From contig SKYC01000256.1 in the NCBI GenBank assembly GCA_007128085.1, positions 1 through 8,104 of the forward strand: 8,104 bases of DNA, written 5' to 3'. The translations under genes were made by a program, and so were the position numbers. Of this stretch, positions 1-6,182 are shown piece after piece; position 1 is the stretch's first letter, and each line of letters begins with the position of its first letter. The notes beneath the pieces are model-generated. The model had not been told where the DNA came from. It did no database searches and saw nothing but the letters and a program-made list of their open reading frames with translations. This DNA comes from Saprospiraceae bacterium (lineage in GTDB: Bacteria; Bacteroidota; Bacteroidia; Chitinophagales; Saprospiraceae).

Positions 1-106
1 GATGAAAAGCACCCCTCCGCTACGAACCATACGGATTAAAAGAAGCGAGTTTTAAAGCCGACATAGCAAGACCTTCAACAGTGGACCGAAAATTATCAAG
101 AGCCGT

Positions 107-152
107 GATTTTTTGTTTCTTTTGTATCTAGACAAAAGAAAGAGGAAAAAAG
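107..152. repeat. A/T-rich inverted repeat (long imperfect stem-loop)
   Basis: Two perfect 10-bp arms, TTTCTTTTGT (116-125) and ACAAAAGAAA (132-141), are separated by a 6-nt loop. Outside them a T-run before the left arm can pair with an A-run after the right arm across an internal loop, giving a longer imperfect stem. There is almost no G or C in the stem and no convincing T-tail, so it is a poor intrinsic terminator. From general memory of Bacteroidota intergenic DNA, similar T-rich/A-rich hairpins recur near gene borders, so a dispersed repeat is possible; that is inference from one copy. Confidence 0.45.
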
Positions 153-188
153 ATAAAGGAGGTTTTTTAACTCCCCCTTATTGGTGTT

Positions 189-230
189 TGGCCCGGAATA
201 TCCTAAAGTCTTCAAGGATATTTCGGGCCA
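189..230. promoter_or_regulatory. Strong inverted repeat just upstream of the flavoprotein gene
   Basis: The left arm GGCCCGGAATATCC (190-203) pairs with GGATATTTCGGGCC (216-229). All 14 positions pair if one G-U wobble is allowed, and a T-A pair extends it at each end (189/230 and 204/215). The loop is about 10 nt. The tail on the plus strand (AGTTTGTAGTTTTG) is T-rich but interrupted, so it could be an imperfect terminator for a gene left of the window. It could also be an operator-like site, because it ends only 6 bp before a possible -7 element at 236-243. The hairpin itself is certain; its role is not. Confidence 0.55.
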
Positions 231-235
231 GTTTG

Positions 236-243
236 TAGTTTTG
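236..243 (+). promoter_or_regulatory. Possible Bacteroidota -7 element for the flavoprotein gene
   Basis: TAGTTTTG matches the TAnnTTTG consensus used by the primary sigma factor of Bacteroidota. It would start transcription near 250 and leave a leader of roughly 15 nt before the ATG at 266. No TTG-like -33 element sits at the expected spacing; that position is occupied by the inverted repeat. The motif is short and can occur by chance. Confidence 0.3.
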
Positions 244-265
244 TGGGTTTCAAACAGAATAGAAT

Positions 266-1501
266 ATGAACTCTGAATCGTGGTATTACGAGGCCATCTT
301 TGTGGGTGGGGGTGCAGCCTCCTTTTTTGCTGCTATCCGATTGGCGGAATTGGTGCCCGGAATTCAATGTGTAATCCTGGAAAAGGGAAAAACCGTTCTG
401 AATAAAGTCCGCATTTCGGGGGGTGGACGCTGCAATGTGACCAACACCATCACCGATCCCCGCCAATTGAGTGAAAATTATCCGCGGGGGCAAAAAAGCT
501 TAATCGGACCTTTTCATCGATTCAGTTCCCGGGATACTGTGGAATGGTTTACAAGCAAAGGTGTCGAAATGAAAACAGAGTCGGACGGCAGAATTTTTCC
601 CGTTTCCGATAATTCTCAAAGTATTATAGATTGTCTGATGAGGGAGGTGAAAAAATACGGCATTGCAGTGAAAACGGGTGAAAATGTAAAGAAAATCCGG
701 CGTTTGGATGACAATTCCTGGGACCTTCAGGCAAGTGGAAACCACTACCGCTGTAAACAGCTGTTTCTGGGGAGTGGAAGCAGTCCGGCCATGTGGGCAG
801 TGCTCAGCGAACTTGGATTGCCCGTAGTGAAACCCCATCCCTCTCTTTTTACATTTAATATTCGCGATCCCAGAATAAAAGGACTTCAGGGGATTTCACT
901 GCCGGAGGTTGAATTGGAGATTAGCGGAACCCCGTTGAAGAGCACAGGACCTTTACTGATCACTCATTGGGGGTTGAGTGGACCGGCCATTCTCAAGCTC
1001 TCCGCCTGGGGGGCTCGACAACTGGCTGAAATGAATTACCGCTTTGAACTGGTGGTAAAATGGGTGAATGTAGAAACGGCCTTAAAATTAATTGAAGACT
1101 CCAGAAACATACATCCCTCGGAAAAGGTCGGCAAAAAACCGTTTGCCGTATTTCCAGTCAGACTCTGGAAAAGCATAGTGGATTACCTCGAAATTTCAGA
1201 GGAGACCCGATGGGCCGATCTGAGAAAAAAGCAAATGAATGCACTTGTCGAACAACTCACCAACTGCAAATTAAGGGTCAATGGTAAAAGTACCTTTAAA
1301 GAGGAATTTGTAACCGCCGGCGGGGTAAACCTGAAAGCAGTGGATCTTCGGGAGTTCCGAAGTAAGGACTTTCCCAATCTGTTTCTCGCAGGTGAGGTAT
1401 TAAATATTGACGCCATTACGGGCGGTTTTAATTTTCAGGCGGCCTGGACCGGTGGATGGATAGCGGGAAGCAGTATGTCAAAAGCTCATGGATCGGGATA
1501 G
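266..1501 (+). CDS. NAD(P)/FAD-dependent oxidoreductase, HI0933/YhiN (BaiN-like) family
   Basis: A 411-residue cytoplasmic flavoprotein of the family often annotated as aminoacetone oxidase family FAD-binding enzyme or BaiN-like. The N-terminal Rossmann motif for FAD is GGGAAS at residues 14-19, with the usual acidic residue ending the second strand at E39 (ILEKG). The family signature KVRISGGGRCNVTN lies at 47-60. A second family motif (GPLLITHWGLSGPAIL) spans 228-243. The C-terminal FAD-contact region has VTAGGVNL (349-356) and NLFLAGEVLNIDAITGGFNF (371-390). Length is normal for the family and no key motif is missing. The ATG at 266 is chosen because the Rossmann strand follows within ten residues. 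No Shine-Dalgarno is visible, which is normal in this phylum. The physiological substrate is not settled for most members, so no specific reaction is assigned. The 3' end overlaps the convergent gene by 16 bp. Confidence 0.93.
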   Translation: MNSESWYYEAIFVGGGAASFFAAIRLAELVPGIQCVILEKGKTVLNKVRISGGGRCNVTNTITDPRQLSENYPRGQKSLIGPFHRFSSRDTVEWFTSKGVEMKTESDGRIFPVSDNSQSIIDCLMREVKKYGIAVKTGENVKKIRRLDDNSWDLQASGNHYRCKQLFLGSGSSPAMWAVLSELGLPVVKPHPSLFTFNIRDPRIKGLQGISLPEVELEISGTPLKSTGPLLITHWGLSGPAILKLSAWGARQLAEMNYRFELVVKWVNVETALKLIEDSRNIHPSEKVGKKPFAVFPVRLWKSIVDYLEISEETRWADLRKKQMNALVEQLTNCKLRVNGKSTFKEEFVTAGGVNLKAVDLREFRSKDFPNLFLAGEVLNIDAITGGFNFQAAWTGGWIAGSSMSKAHGSG

Positions 1502-2271
1502 CTGAAATGAGAGTTGAAGTAAATGCCCACAAAAAACTGGTCGAAATTTAACCTGCCCTCGGTTCTCAGTCGGTTCCTCCTGGAGTACACACCCGGCCGA
1601 TCGTGTAATTTAAATGAGTGGGCAGCATAAATGCCTACCGAATAGTTGGTAAAATACCTGTTGGCATAAAAGGGGTCGTATATCTTATAGCCCACCCTCA
1701 GTCCGAGATACCCCAAACCCTGATTGAACCTCAGATCTAAATCCCGATCCTCCAAATGACGATGGATGTCGATTAAGTATTCTTTGTTGCTGTTTAAGAG
1801 CCGGTACCTGTGCCACCTTACGCCTACTTTTGGGATGACGTATATACTCTCACCGTCGATTATCTTGTACCCCAAATCGAGCGAACTGAATATCGTCCCG
1901 ACACTTAAATGTAGAGTATCTAAATCGGTGTTGTACTGTTTCATAAACCCCAACTGAAGGGAAATTTGCCATTGATTGTAGGTGATGCCGCCCTCCAATC
2001 CGAAATTGAATGCAGACTGATCCAATAACTTTCGGTTGTCCAAACCGACGATATTTTGGAATGAACGGAAAAACACCGGATTGACATCTATTAAAAGACC
2101 GTAGTGGAGATCATTCGTTCGTTGTTCTTTTTCTTCTGATGACCCTTCCGGAACTCCCAGGGTAATCGGGGGTATGCTGTCTCTCGATTCGGTATCCACA
2201 AGTAATTCAAAGGCCTCTGTGCGCGGAGTTTGGAGAATTAGAAAAAACAGAATACATACAAGAAGTTTCAT
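1486..2271 (-). CDS. Exported beta-rich protein, probable outer-membrane barrel, function unknown
   Basis: A 261-residue protein that I do not recognise as a named family. Residues 1-20 form a signal peptide (one Lys, a hydrophobic core LLVCILFFLIL, and a plausible signal peptidase I site after TEA). Residues 25-55 are polar and probably disordered (Ser/Glu-rich). From about 57 onward there are repeated alternating hydrophobic/polar segments rich in Tyr, Phe and Gly (LEGGITYNQWQISLQLGF, SSLDLGYKII, VIPKVGVRWHRY, YLGLRVGYKIY, YSVGIYAAHSF, FFVGIYFNSHF), typical of a small outer-membrane beta-barrel. The charged stretch around 160-182 could be an extracellular loop. It does not follow the Ala-Gln cleavage pattern of the other exported proteins here. 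The gene lies 130 bp downstream of the GSCFA gene on the same strand and may be read from it or from its own promoter. A secreted soluble beta-sandwich is the alternative. Confidence 0.75.
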   Translation of the reverse strand: MKLLVCILFFLILQTPRTEAFELLVDTESRDSIPPITLGVPEGSSEEKEQRTNDLHYGLLIDVNPVFFRSFQNIVGLDNRKLLDQSAFNFGLEGGITYNQWQISLQLGFMKQYNTDLDTLHLSVGTIFSSLDLGYKIIDGESIYVIPKVGVRWHRYRLLNSNKEYLIDIHRHLEDRDLDLRFNQGLGYLGLRVGYKIYDPFYANRYFTNYSVGIYAAHSFKLHDRPGVYSRRNRLRTEGRLNFDQFFVGIYFNSHFSYPDP

Positions 2272-2326
2272 GGGAGCCTATTTTTTTTGCAATATACAAA
2301 AGGGCACTTGGTTTTTATTAGTTTAT

Positions 2327-2354
2327 CCTAAAAGTTTTTTTAGGTGTCACCTAA
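2327..2354. promoter_or_regulatory. Two overlapping hairpins, including a 15-bp palindrome
   Basis: TTAGGTGTCACCTAA (2340-2354) is a palindrome with 7-bp arms around a single central base. It overlaps a second perfect hairpin, CCTAAAA (2327-2333) with TTTTAGG (2338-2344) and a 4-nt loop. The segment TTAGG is shared, so only one structure can form at a time. The site lies between the end of the GSCFA gene (2402) and the start of the exported protein gene (2271), both on the minus strand. It may be a dimeric repressor operator, an attenuator-like switch, or a weak terminator for the upstream gene. The TTAGGT/ACCTAA half-sites recall those of DtxR-type metalloregulators, but the spacing is shorter than the classical DtxR box, so this is only suggestive. 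Confidence 0.5.
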
Positions 2355-2401
2355 TATTTGTTTTTACAGGAGACATATTTCGAGATTCGATCGCGCTTAT
2401 A

Positions 2402-3451
2402 TCAATGACCTTGGGGATCAAAATGTTCCTTTAACTGCTTTTCGAAATGGGTCCATTCCCTCTGAAAATCGAGATCGGGATGACTTTTCCGGAGTTTTTC
2501 AATTTTCTCCAACTGTTTATTTATAAAAGCCCGGTGATCGGGTGTTCCCGGATGGAGAATTCTGTGATCCATGGCTCGAAGAATGCCTTCAAGTTGACTG
2601 CAAAACTCCCCGGCCTCTTCGCTCAGAGTTGCGGTGGCAAATTTTGAAAGTACGTAATCGATGGCCTGATCGCTGGGATGAAGGAGGTCTTCCTTGTAAA
2701 ATCGGTAATCGCGGAGCTCGTCCATAACAATTTCATAGGAAGGGAAGTAAAAAACGGAGTCGGGCATGGATGTCTGTAGATAATGAACCGCCAGAAGAAG
2801 GGCTGACTTGCTTCGGTTATTGGCTACCAGTCCATCGCGAATATGACGGACAGGGCTGACGGTAAAAATAATTTTCAACGCAGGCCGGATTTTCAGCAAT
2901 CGGGTCAGTGCGGTGGACAACTCCTGATGAATTTTGGATGGACTCAACCATTCCCGGCTGAAATTATTTGAGGGCAATTTATGGCAATTGGAGACAAAGT
3001 TGCCCCCGTTTTTTTCTCTAAATACAAAAGAGGTACCCAGGGTCAGTATGAGAAAGTCAGAAGAAGCTAAATGTTCGGAGGCCATTTGAAGACTTTCGTT
3101 CATCTGATTCAGTGCGGCTTTTTTACTTCTGTTTGAAAACTTTCCGTGAAATTGGAAATGATGCCACAGCCCCTGGTGAAAGAACAACTTCTTTTCATCA
3201 ATCGATTTTTTATCGCAGAGGTCATGGATGAGTTCTGCAATAGAAAAGGGATTGTAAACAATGCCGGTGGGATTGGAAATAAGCGAGAATTTTCTCTTCT
3301 TCAAAAAAGCACTCAGATGCTCTGAAAAACAGGATCCAATGGCAGTTATTTTGCTGTCGAAATTTATCTTCACAGTTAAAGGCTCCGGATCTACACTGGT
3401 TTTCCACTTCAAAACAGACAGAATTTTTTTTAAAGATAAGCAGGTTTTCAT
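2402..3451 (-). CDS. GSCFA domain-containing protein (SGNH-hydrolase-like)
   Basis: A 349-residue protein matching the GSCFA family (Pfam PF08885), common in Bacteroidota. The name-giving motif appears as IGSCFSEHL at residues 38-46, with Ser in place of the final Ala. The next family block is NPTGIVYNPFSI (60-71). Further blocks are ILTLGTSFVF (135-144), NCHKLP (155-160), FTVSPVRHIRDG (196-207) and FPSYEIVMDELRDYRFY (236-252), ending in DLLHPS (255-260). The DxxH pattern at D255/H258, with S40 near the N-terminus, fits the Ser and Asp-His layout of SGNH/GDSL esterases, so an esterase or acyl-hydrolase role is inferred, not proven. No signal peptide is evident; a cytoplasmic location is likely. 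The ATG at 3451 is the only upstream start (an in-frame TGA lies at 3470-3472), but family members usually begin close to the KWKT at 15-18, so a TTG start at residue 14 is possible. The gene is divergent from the T9SS cargo gene. Confidence 0.9.
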   Translation of the reverse strand: MKTCLSLKKILSVLKWKTSVDPEPLTVKINFDSKITAIGSCFSEHLSAFLKKRKFSLISNPTGIVYNPFSIAELIHDLCDKKSIDEKKLFFHQGLWHHFQFHGKFSNRSKKAALNQMNESLQMASEHLASSDFLILTLGTSFVFREKNGGNFVSNCHKLPSNNFSREWLSPSKIHQELSTALTRLLKIRPALKIIFTVSPVRHIRDGLVANNRSKSALLLAVHYLQTSMPDSVFYFPSYEIVMDELRDYRFYKEDLLHPSDQAIDYVLSKFATATLSEEAGEFCSQLEGILRAMDHRILHPGTPDHRAFINKQLEKIEKLRKSHPDLDFQREWTHFEKQLKEHFDPQGH

Positions 3452-3603
3452 TTTTTTATAAATCTCACCTCATTTATTCACGAGGACTACCTTTACAGGG
3501 TTACTGTGGATATAGGGTTGTCAAGGCTATTTTACAGATGGAAAAATCCATGTGGAAAATTTTACTCTACTCCGAATGACTGCAAAAATTTATTATGACG
3601 CCC

Positions 3604-3635
3604 TTGAAGAGATCACTTTTTTACCCTTATCTTTG
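3604..3635 (+). promoter_or_regulatory. Bacteroidota-type promoter for the T9SS cargo gene
   Basis: TATCTTTG (3628-3635) is a full match to the -7 consensus TAnnTTTG. A TTG (3604-3606) sits 21 bp upstream, where the -33 element is expected. Transcription would start near 3642 and give a leader of about 40 nt before the ATG at 3683. This is the best promoter match in the window. Only the two short boxes support it. Confidence 0.6.
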
Positions 3636-3682
3636 GCCAGACCATGAGTCGAATTTGGTTTAATTCAACAAATAATTAAAAA

Positions 3683-5878
3683 ATGAGAGCTTTTTATTTA
3701 ATGCTTTGGATACCAGTGGCTGTATTATTTGTGAGTAGTCTTGAAGCCCAGAGGCACGATTCACTGGCGACTGTAATTGTTGAAGTGGAGATCGACTCGG
3801 AAGCGCCTTCTATTGAATTGATCTGGGAAGATTGGTTTGAGGCATCCTCATACCAGGTGGCGAAGAGAGAAAATTACTCCGGCAATTTTTCTGTTTTGGC
3901 AACGCTTCCCGGAGAAATCACGCACTATCGGGATTCCATGATAGAAAAGGGAAAAGTTTACGAGTACAGGTTGAGGAGAACTACTGATGAAGGTGTGGGA
4001 ACCGGTTTCATAGCCGCCGGAATGGATGTAGCTCCGAGGCATTACCGGGGCAGGCTTCTCATATTGATCCCGGAATCTCTGGCCGAGGAAATAAGGCCGG
4101 ATCTGGTGGAGTATTCCCTGGAGGTAACAAAATCGGGATGGAGTGTTGATATCCTGGAAGTGAGTGAATCCGATGGAGTGGAGGAAGTGAAACAGGCGAT
4201 TGTCAATCACTATGGATTCCACACCGACTTGAGATCGGTGTTGCTGTTGGGAAATATCCCTGTTCCCTACAGTGGCGACATGGCTCCGGATGGGCATGTA
4301 CCCGACCACCGTGGCGCCTGGCCGGCAGATACTTATTACGGAGACATGACGGGAAACTGGACGGATGTTAGTGTGAACATTGCGGTAGCTGACCGGCCTG
4401 AAAATCACAATCTGCCGGGAGACGGGAAATTCGATCAAAACTTCATTCCCTCTTCACTGGAACTGGAAGTCGGACGGGTCGACTTGTCGCGATTGCCCGC
4501 TTTTGGGGCTTCGGAGGCCGAGTTGACACAGCAGTACCTCAGAAAAAACATCTCTTATCGGAGAGGCGAAATTCCCACACAGATGCGTGGGATCGTTCAA
4601 AACAACTTTGGTAGTTTTCAAGAGGGCTTCGGGCAAAGTGGTTTAAAAAACTTTGGCAATCTGTTGGGCCCCGATGCAGTGCAATACGGAAATTATCGCT
4701 CCGCTCTGAACGATCAACCCTGGATGTGGTCCTACGGATGTGGTGCGGGCACCTATACCAGTGCAGGTGGTATTATCAATACGCAGCAGCTCGCGTCCGA
4801 TTCCCTTCAAACGATTTTCACCATGTTGTTCGGTAGTTATTTCGGAGACTGGGACAATTCCAACAATCTGCTCAGGGGTGCCTTGGCCTCGGGGACAGTA
4901 TTGACCAATGTATGGGCGGGAAGACCTGTTTTTATTTTCCACCCCATGGGCATGGGTGAAAGTGTCGGTTTTAGTGTAAGAAAGACCCAAAATGCCATTC
5001 CCGGTGAATACTTCATCAACTTTGCGCGTGCGACTTACATAACATTGATGGGAGATCCGACCTTGAATATGTACCCTATGGGAGCAGATGCCGATTTGGT
5101 TTTGAGTGAAAAAGAGGATTGTATAGAATTGAGCTGGGACTACGATGGGGACGAATTTCGCCCTTTTTATCTGTACAAAAAAAGCAGTGGGAGTCAGGAG
5201 TATACATTGATAAATGAGGAACCGATTACAGAAAAATCCTATTGTGACCCTTGTCTTAAGGCCGACTCCGTATATCATTATATGATTCGGGAAGTGAGGT
5301 TGGTAGAATCGAGTGGTGGCAGCTTTTACCATCTGGCTCAGGGGTCGGTGGACACCATTTTGAGCTCAATCGACCATAGCCCCTATGCTGATTTTTTGGT
5401 AGAGATCGAAGAGGGTACCGTGTACTTTGAAAATTTGTCGGAGAAAGCAGATCAATTTCACTGGGACTTTGGCGATGGTAGTCTATCTACGGAAGAATCA
5501 CCCATCCACAGCTACCAGGAGTCCGGAACTTTTACCGTTTCCCTCATTGCTGCCAACGAGTGTTTTTCCGACACGCTCGAGATGGAATTGAGTGTTGTCA
5601 TCTCTTCGGTTGATGAATCGTCCTCTTTTAATTTTTCGGTTTATCCCAACCCCTTTAAAAGTAAAATCACACTTGAATGGGGGATTGACCGGGAAATTAA
5701 AGAAGTCGTACTTTCGGATGTCCTCGGCAGAAAAATACTTCACCTATTTCCGGAAACGAGGCAAAGGCAATTTGAGGTAGAAGTTCCCGCGGAGCTTTCA
5801 CCGGGCATTTATTTTCTGAATGTAAAAACCGGGCAGGGCAGTGGGGTGCAAACGTTAATCAAAGGCAGTTTTCCCTAA
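3683..5878 (+). CDS. Secreted C25-peptidase-like multidomain protein with T9SS type A sorting domain
   Basis: A 731-residue protein built for export. Residues 1-22 are a signal peptide (hydrophobic core, cleavage after LEA before Q23). An Fn3-like beta domain covers about 28-115. Residues 120-465 resemble the C25 (gingipain) fold: SVLLLGNIPVPYSG (185-198), then AWPADTYYGDMTGNW (212-226), VGRVDL (263-268), a helix ending KNISYRR (288-294), and a closing ITLMGDPTLNMYP (453-465). A second Fn3-like domain spans about 470-560. A PKD domain (566-640) has the hallmark WDFGDGS at 594-600. The C-terminal domain carries YPNPF (654-658) and GIYFLNVKTG (708-717), typical of the T9SS type A sorting signal that is removed on the cell surface. 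The gingipain catalytic His and Cys appear replaced (C353 in SYGCGAG and F383 in TMLFGSYFG), so protease activity is doubtful. The start is supported by the signal peptide and by the promoter about 50 bp upstream. The PorP/SprF gene follows 304 bp downstream. Confidence 0.85.
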   Translation: MRAFYLMLWIPVAVLFVSSLEAQRHDSLATVIVEVEIDSEAPSIELIWEDWFEASSYQVAKRENYSGNFSVLATLPGEITHYRDSMIEKGKVYEYRLRRTTDEGVGTGFIAAGMDVAPRHYRGRLLILIPESLAEEIRPDLVEYSLEVTKSGWSVDILEVSESDGVEEVKQAIVNHYGFHTDLRSVLLLGNIPVPYSGDMAPDGHVPDHRGAWPADTYYGDMTGNWTDVSVNIAVADRPENHNLPGDGKFDQNFIPSSLELEVGRVDLSRLPAFGASEAELTQQYLRKNISYRRGEIPTQMRGIVQNNFGSFQEGFGQSGLKNFGNLLGPDAVQYGNYRSALNDQPWMWSYGCGAGTYTSAGGIINTQQLASDSLQTIFTMLFGSYFGDWDNSNNLLRGALASGTVLTNVWAGRPVFIFHPMGMGESVGFSVRKTQNAIPGEYFINFARATYITLMGDPTLNMYPMGADADLVLSEKEDCIELSWDYDGDEFRPFYLYKKSSGSQEYTLINEEPITEKSYCDPCLKADSVYHYMIREVRLVESSGGSFYHLAQGSVDTILSSIDHSPYADFLVEIEEGTVYFENLSEKADQFHWDFGDGSLSTEESPIHSYQESGTFTVSLIAANECFSDTLEMELSVVISSVDESSSFNFSVYPNPFKSKITLEWGIDREIKEVVLSDVLGRKILHLFPETRQRQFEVEVPAELSPGIYFLNVKTGQGSGVQTLIKGSFP

Positions 5879-5928
5879 AAATCAGGTTGTGTATAAGCCA
5901 GGAGAGTAAAAATTCAGCGCCTGATTTT
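5878..5928 (+). terminator. Weak stem-loop immediately after the cargo gene
   Basis: AAAATCAGG (5878-5886), which begins in the stop codon, pairs perfectly with CCTGATTTT (5920-5928). The loop is 33 nt, long for an intrinsic terminator, and the tail has no further T-run. It may protect the mRNA 3' end or terminate weakly. Confidence 0.3.
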
Positions 5929-6182
5929 GATATAGAAAATGCCCAATTTATTGATTGAGGGAAAAATAAATCAATTTTTTTTCCCGGGTCAACCAACGTT
6001 TTTGGCTTTCCGGGAGTCTATTGTTTGCGGATGAGATAAGAGGGTTGAAGCCGACACATAGGATGTTTTATTGTATTGTTGAATTTTAAATATGTTAAAG
6101 CGGGGCCGATTATCTCATTTTTTTAAAAAATTATATATACCTTTATCGGTCTAATTCATTAAAAGAAATTTTTTGGAAAACT
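5879..6182. other. Intergenic region between the cargo and PorP/SprF genes
   Basis: No convincing gene lies in these 304 bases. The first third holds the two hairpins listed separately. Further on, ATGAGATAA (6031-6039) and TTATCTCAT (6110-6118) form a perfect 9-bp inverted repeat with a 70-nt loop; whether this is a leader structure or chance is unclear. TACCTTTA (6138-6145) is a 7-of-8 match to the TAnnTTTG -7 element but has no TTG partner upstream. The last 60 bases are very A/T-rich, as expected of a promoter and leader. The gap and hairpins suggest the PorP/SprF gene has its own promoter. Confidence 0.5.
5950..5985 (+). terminator. Candidate terminator with two alternative stems
   Basis: ATTGATT (5950-5956) pairs with AATCAAT (5969-5975), followed directly by a T-run up to 5982, a terminator-like layout with an A/T-rich stem. 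An alternative perfect stem, GGGAAAAA (5959-5966) with TTTTTCCC (5978-5985), uses the T-run itself, so the two cannot form together. The first probably ends the cargo transcript; the second could compete with it. Confidence 0.4.

Noticed and set aside
2..55. A short plus-strand frame at the left edge (MKSTPPLRTIRIKRSEF) that might be the end of an upstream gene.
   Set aside because: Too short to judge, no family signal, and the sequence to the left is not available.
3537..3550. Small palindrome ATGGA-AAAA-TCCAT in the divergent intergenic region.
   Set aside because: Only 5-bp A/T-rich arms, no link to a promoter box, and such hairpins are expected by chance in A/T-rich DNA.
3848..4438. A 196-codon minus-strand frame inside the C25-like gene.
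   Set aside because: The plus-strand frame has a signal peptide and recognisable domains throughout; the opposite frame has no motif and is a shadow.
4643..5332. A 229-codon minus-strand frame inside the cargo gene.
   Set aside because: It lies antisense to the C25-like and Fn3-like domains; its protein shows no signal peptide or family features.
5939..6034. A 31-codon plus-strand frame (MPNLLIEGKI...) in the gap before the PorP/SprF gene.
   Set aside because: It spans the terminator-like hairpins, has a low-complexity Phe run encoded by the T-tract, and shows no recognisable motif.
51..6060. Similar words AAGCCGACATAG (near 55) and AAGCCGACACATAG (near 6048) in two intergenic regions.
   Set aside because: The match is about a dozen bases with an insertion, and the flanks do not align, so chance is sufficient.
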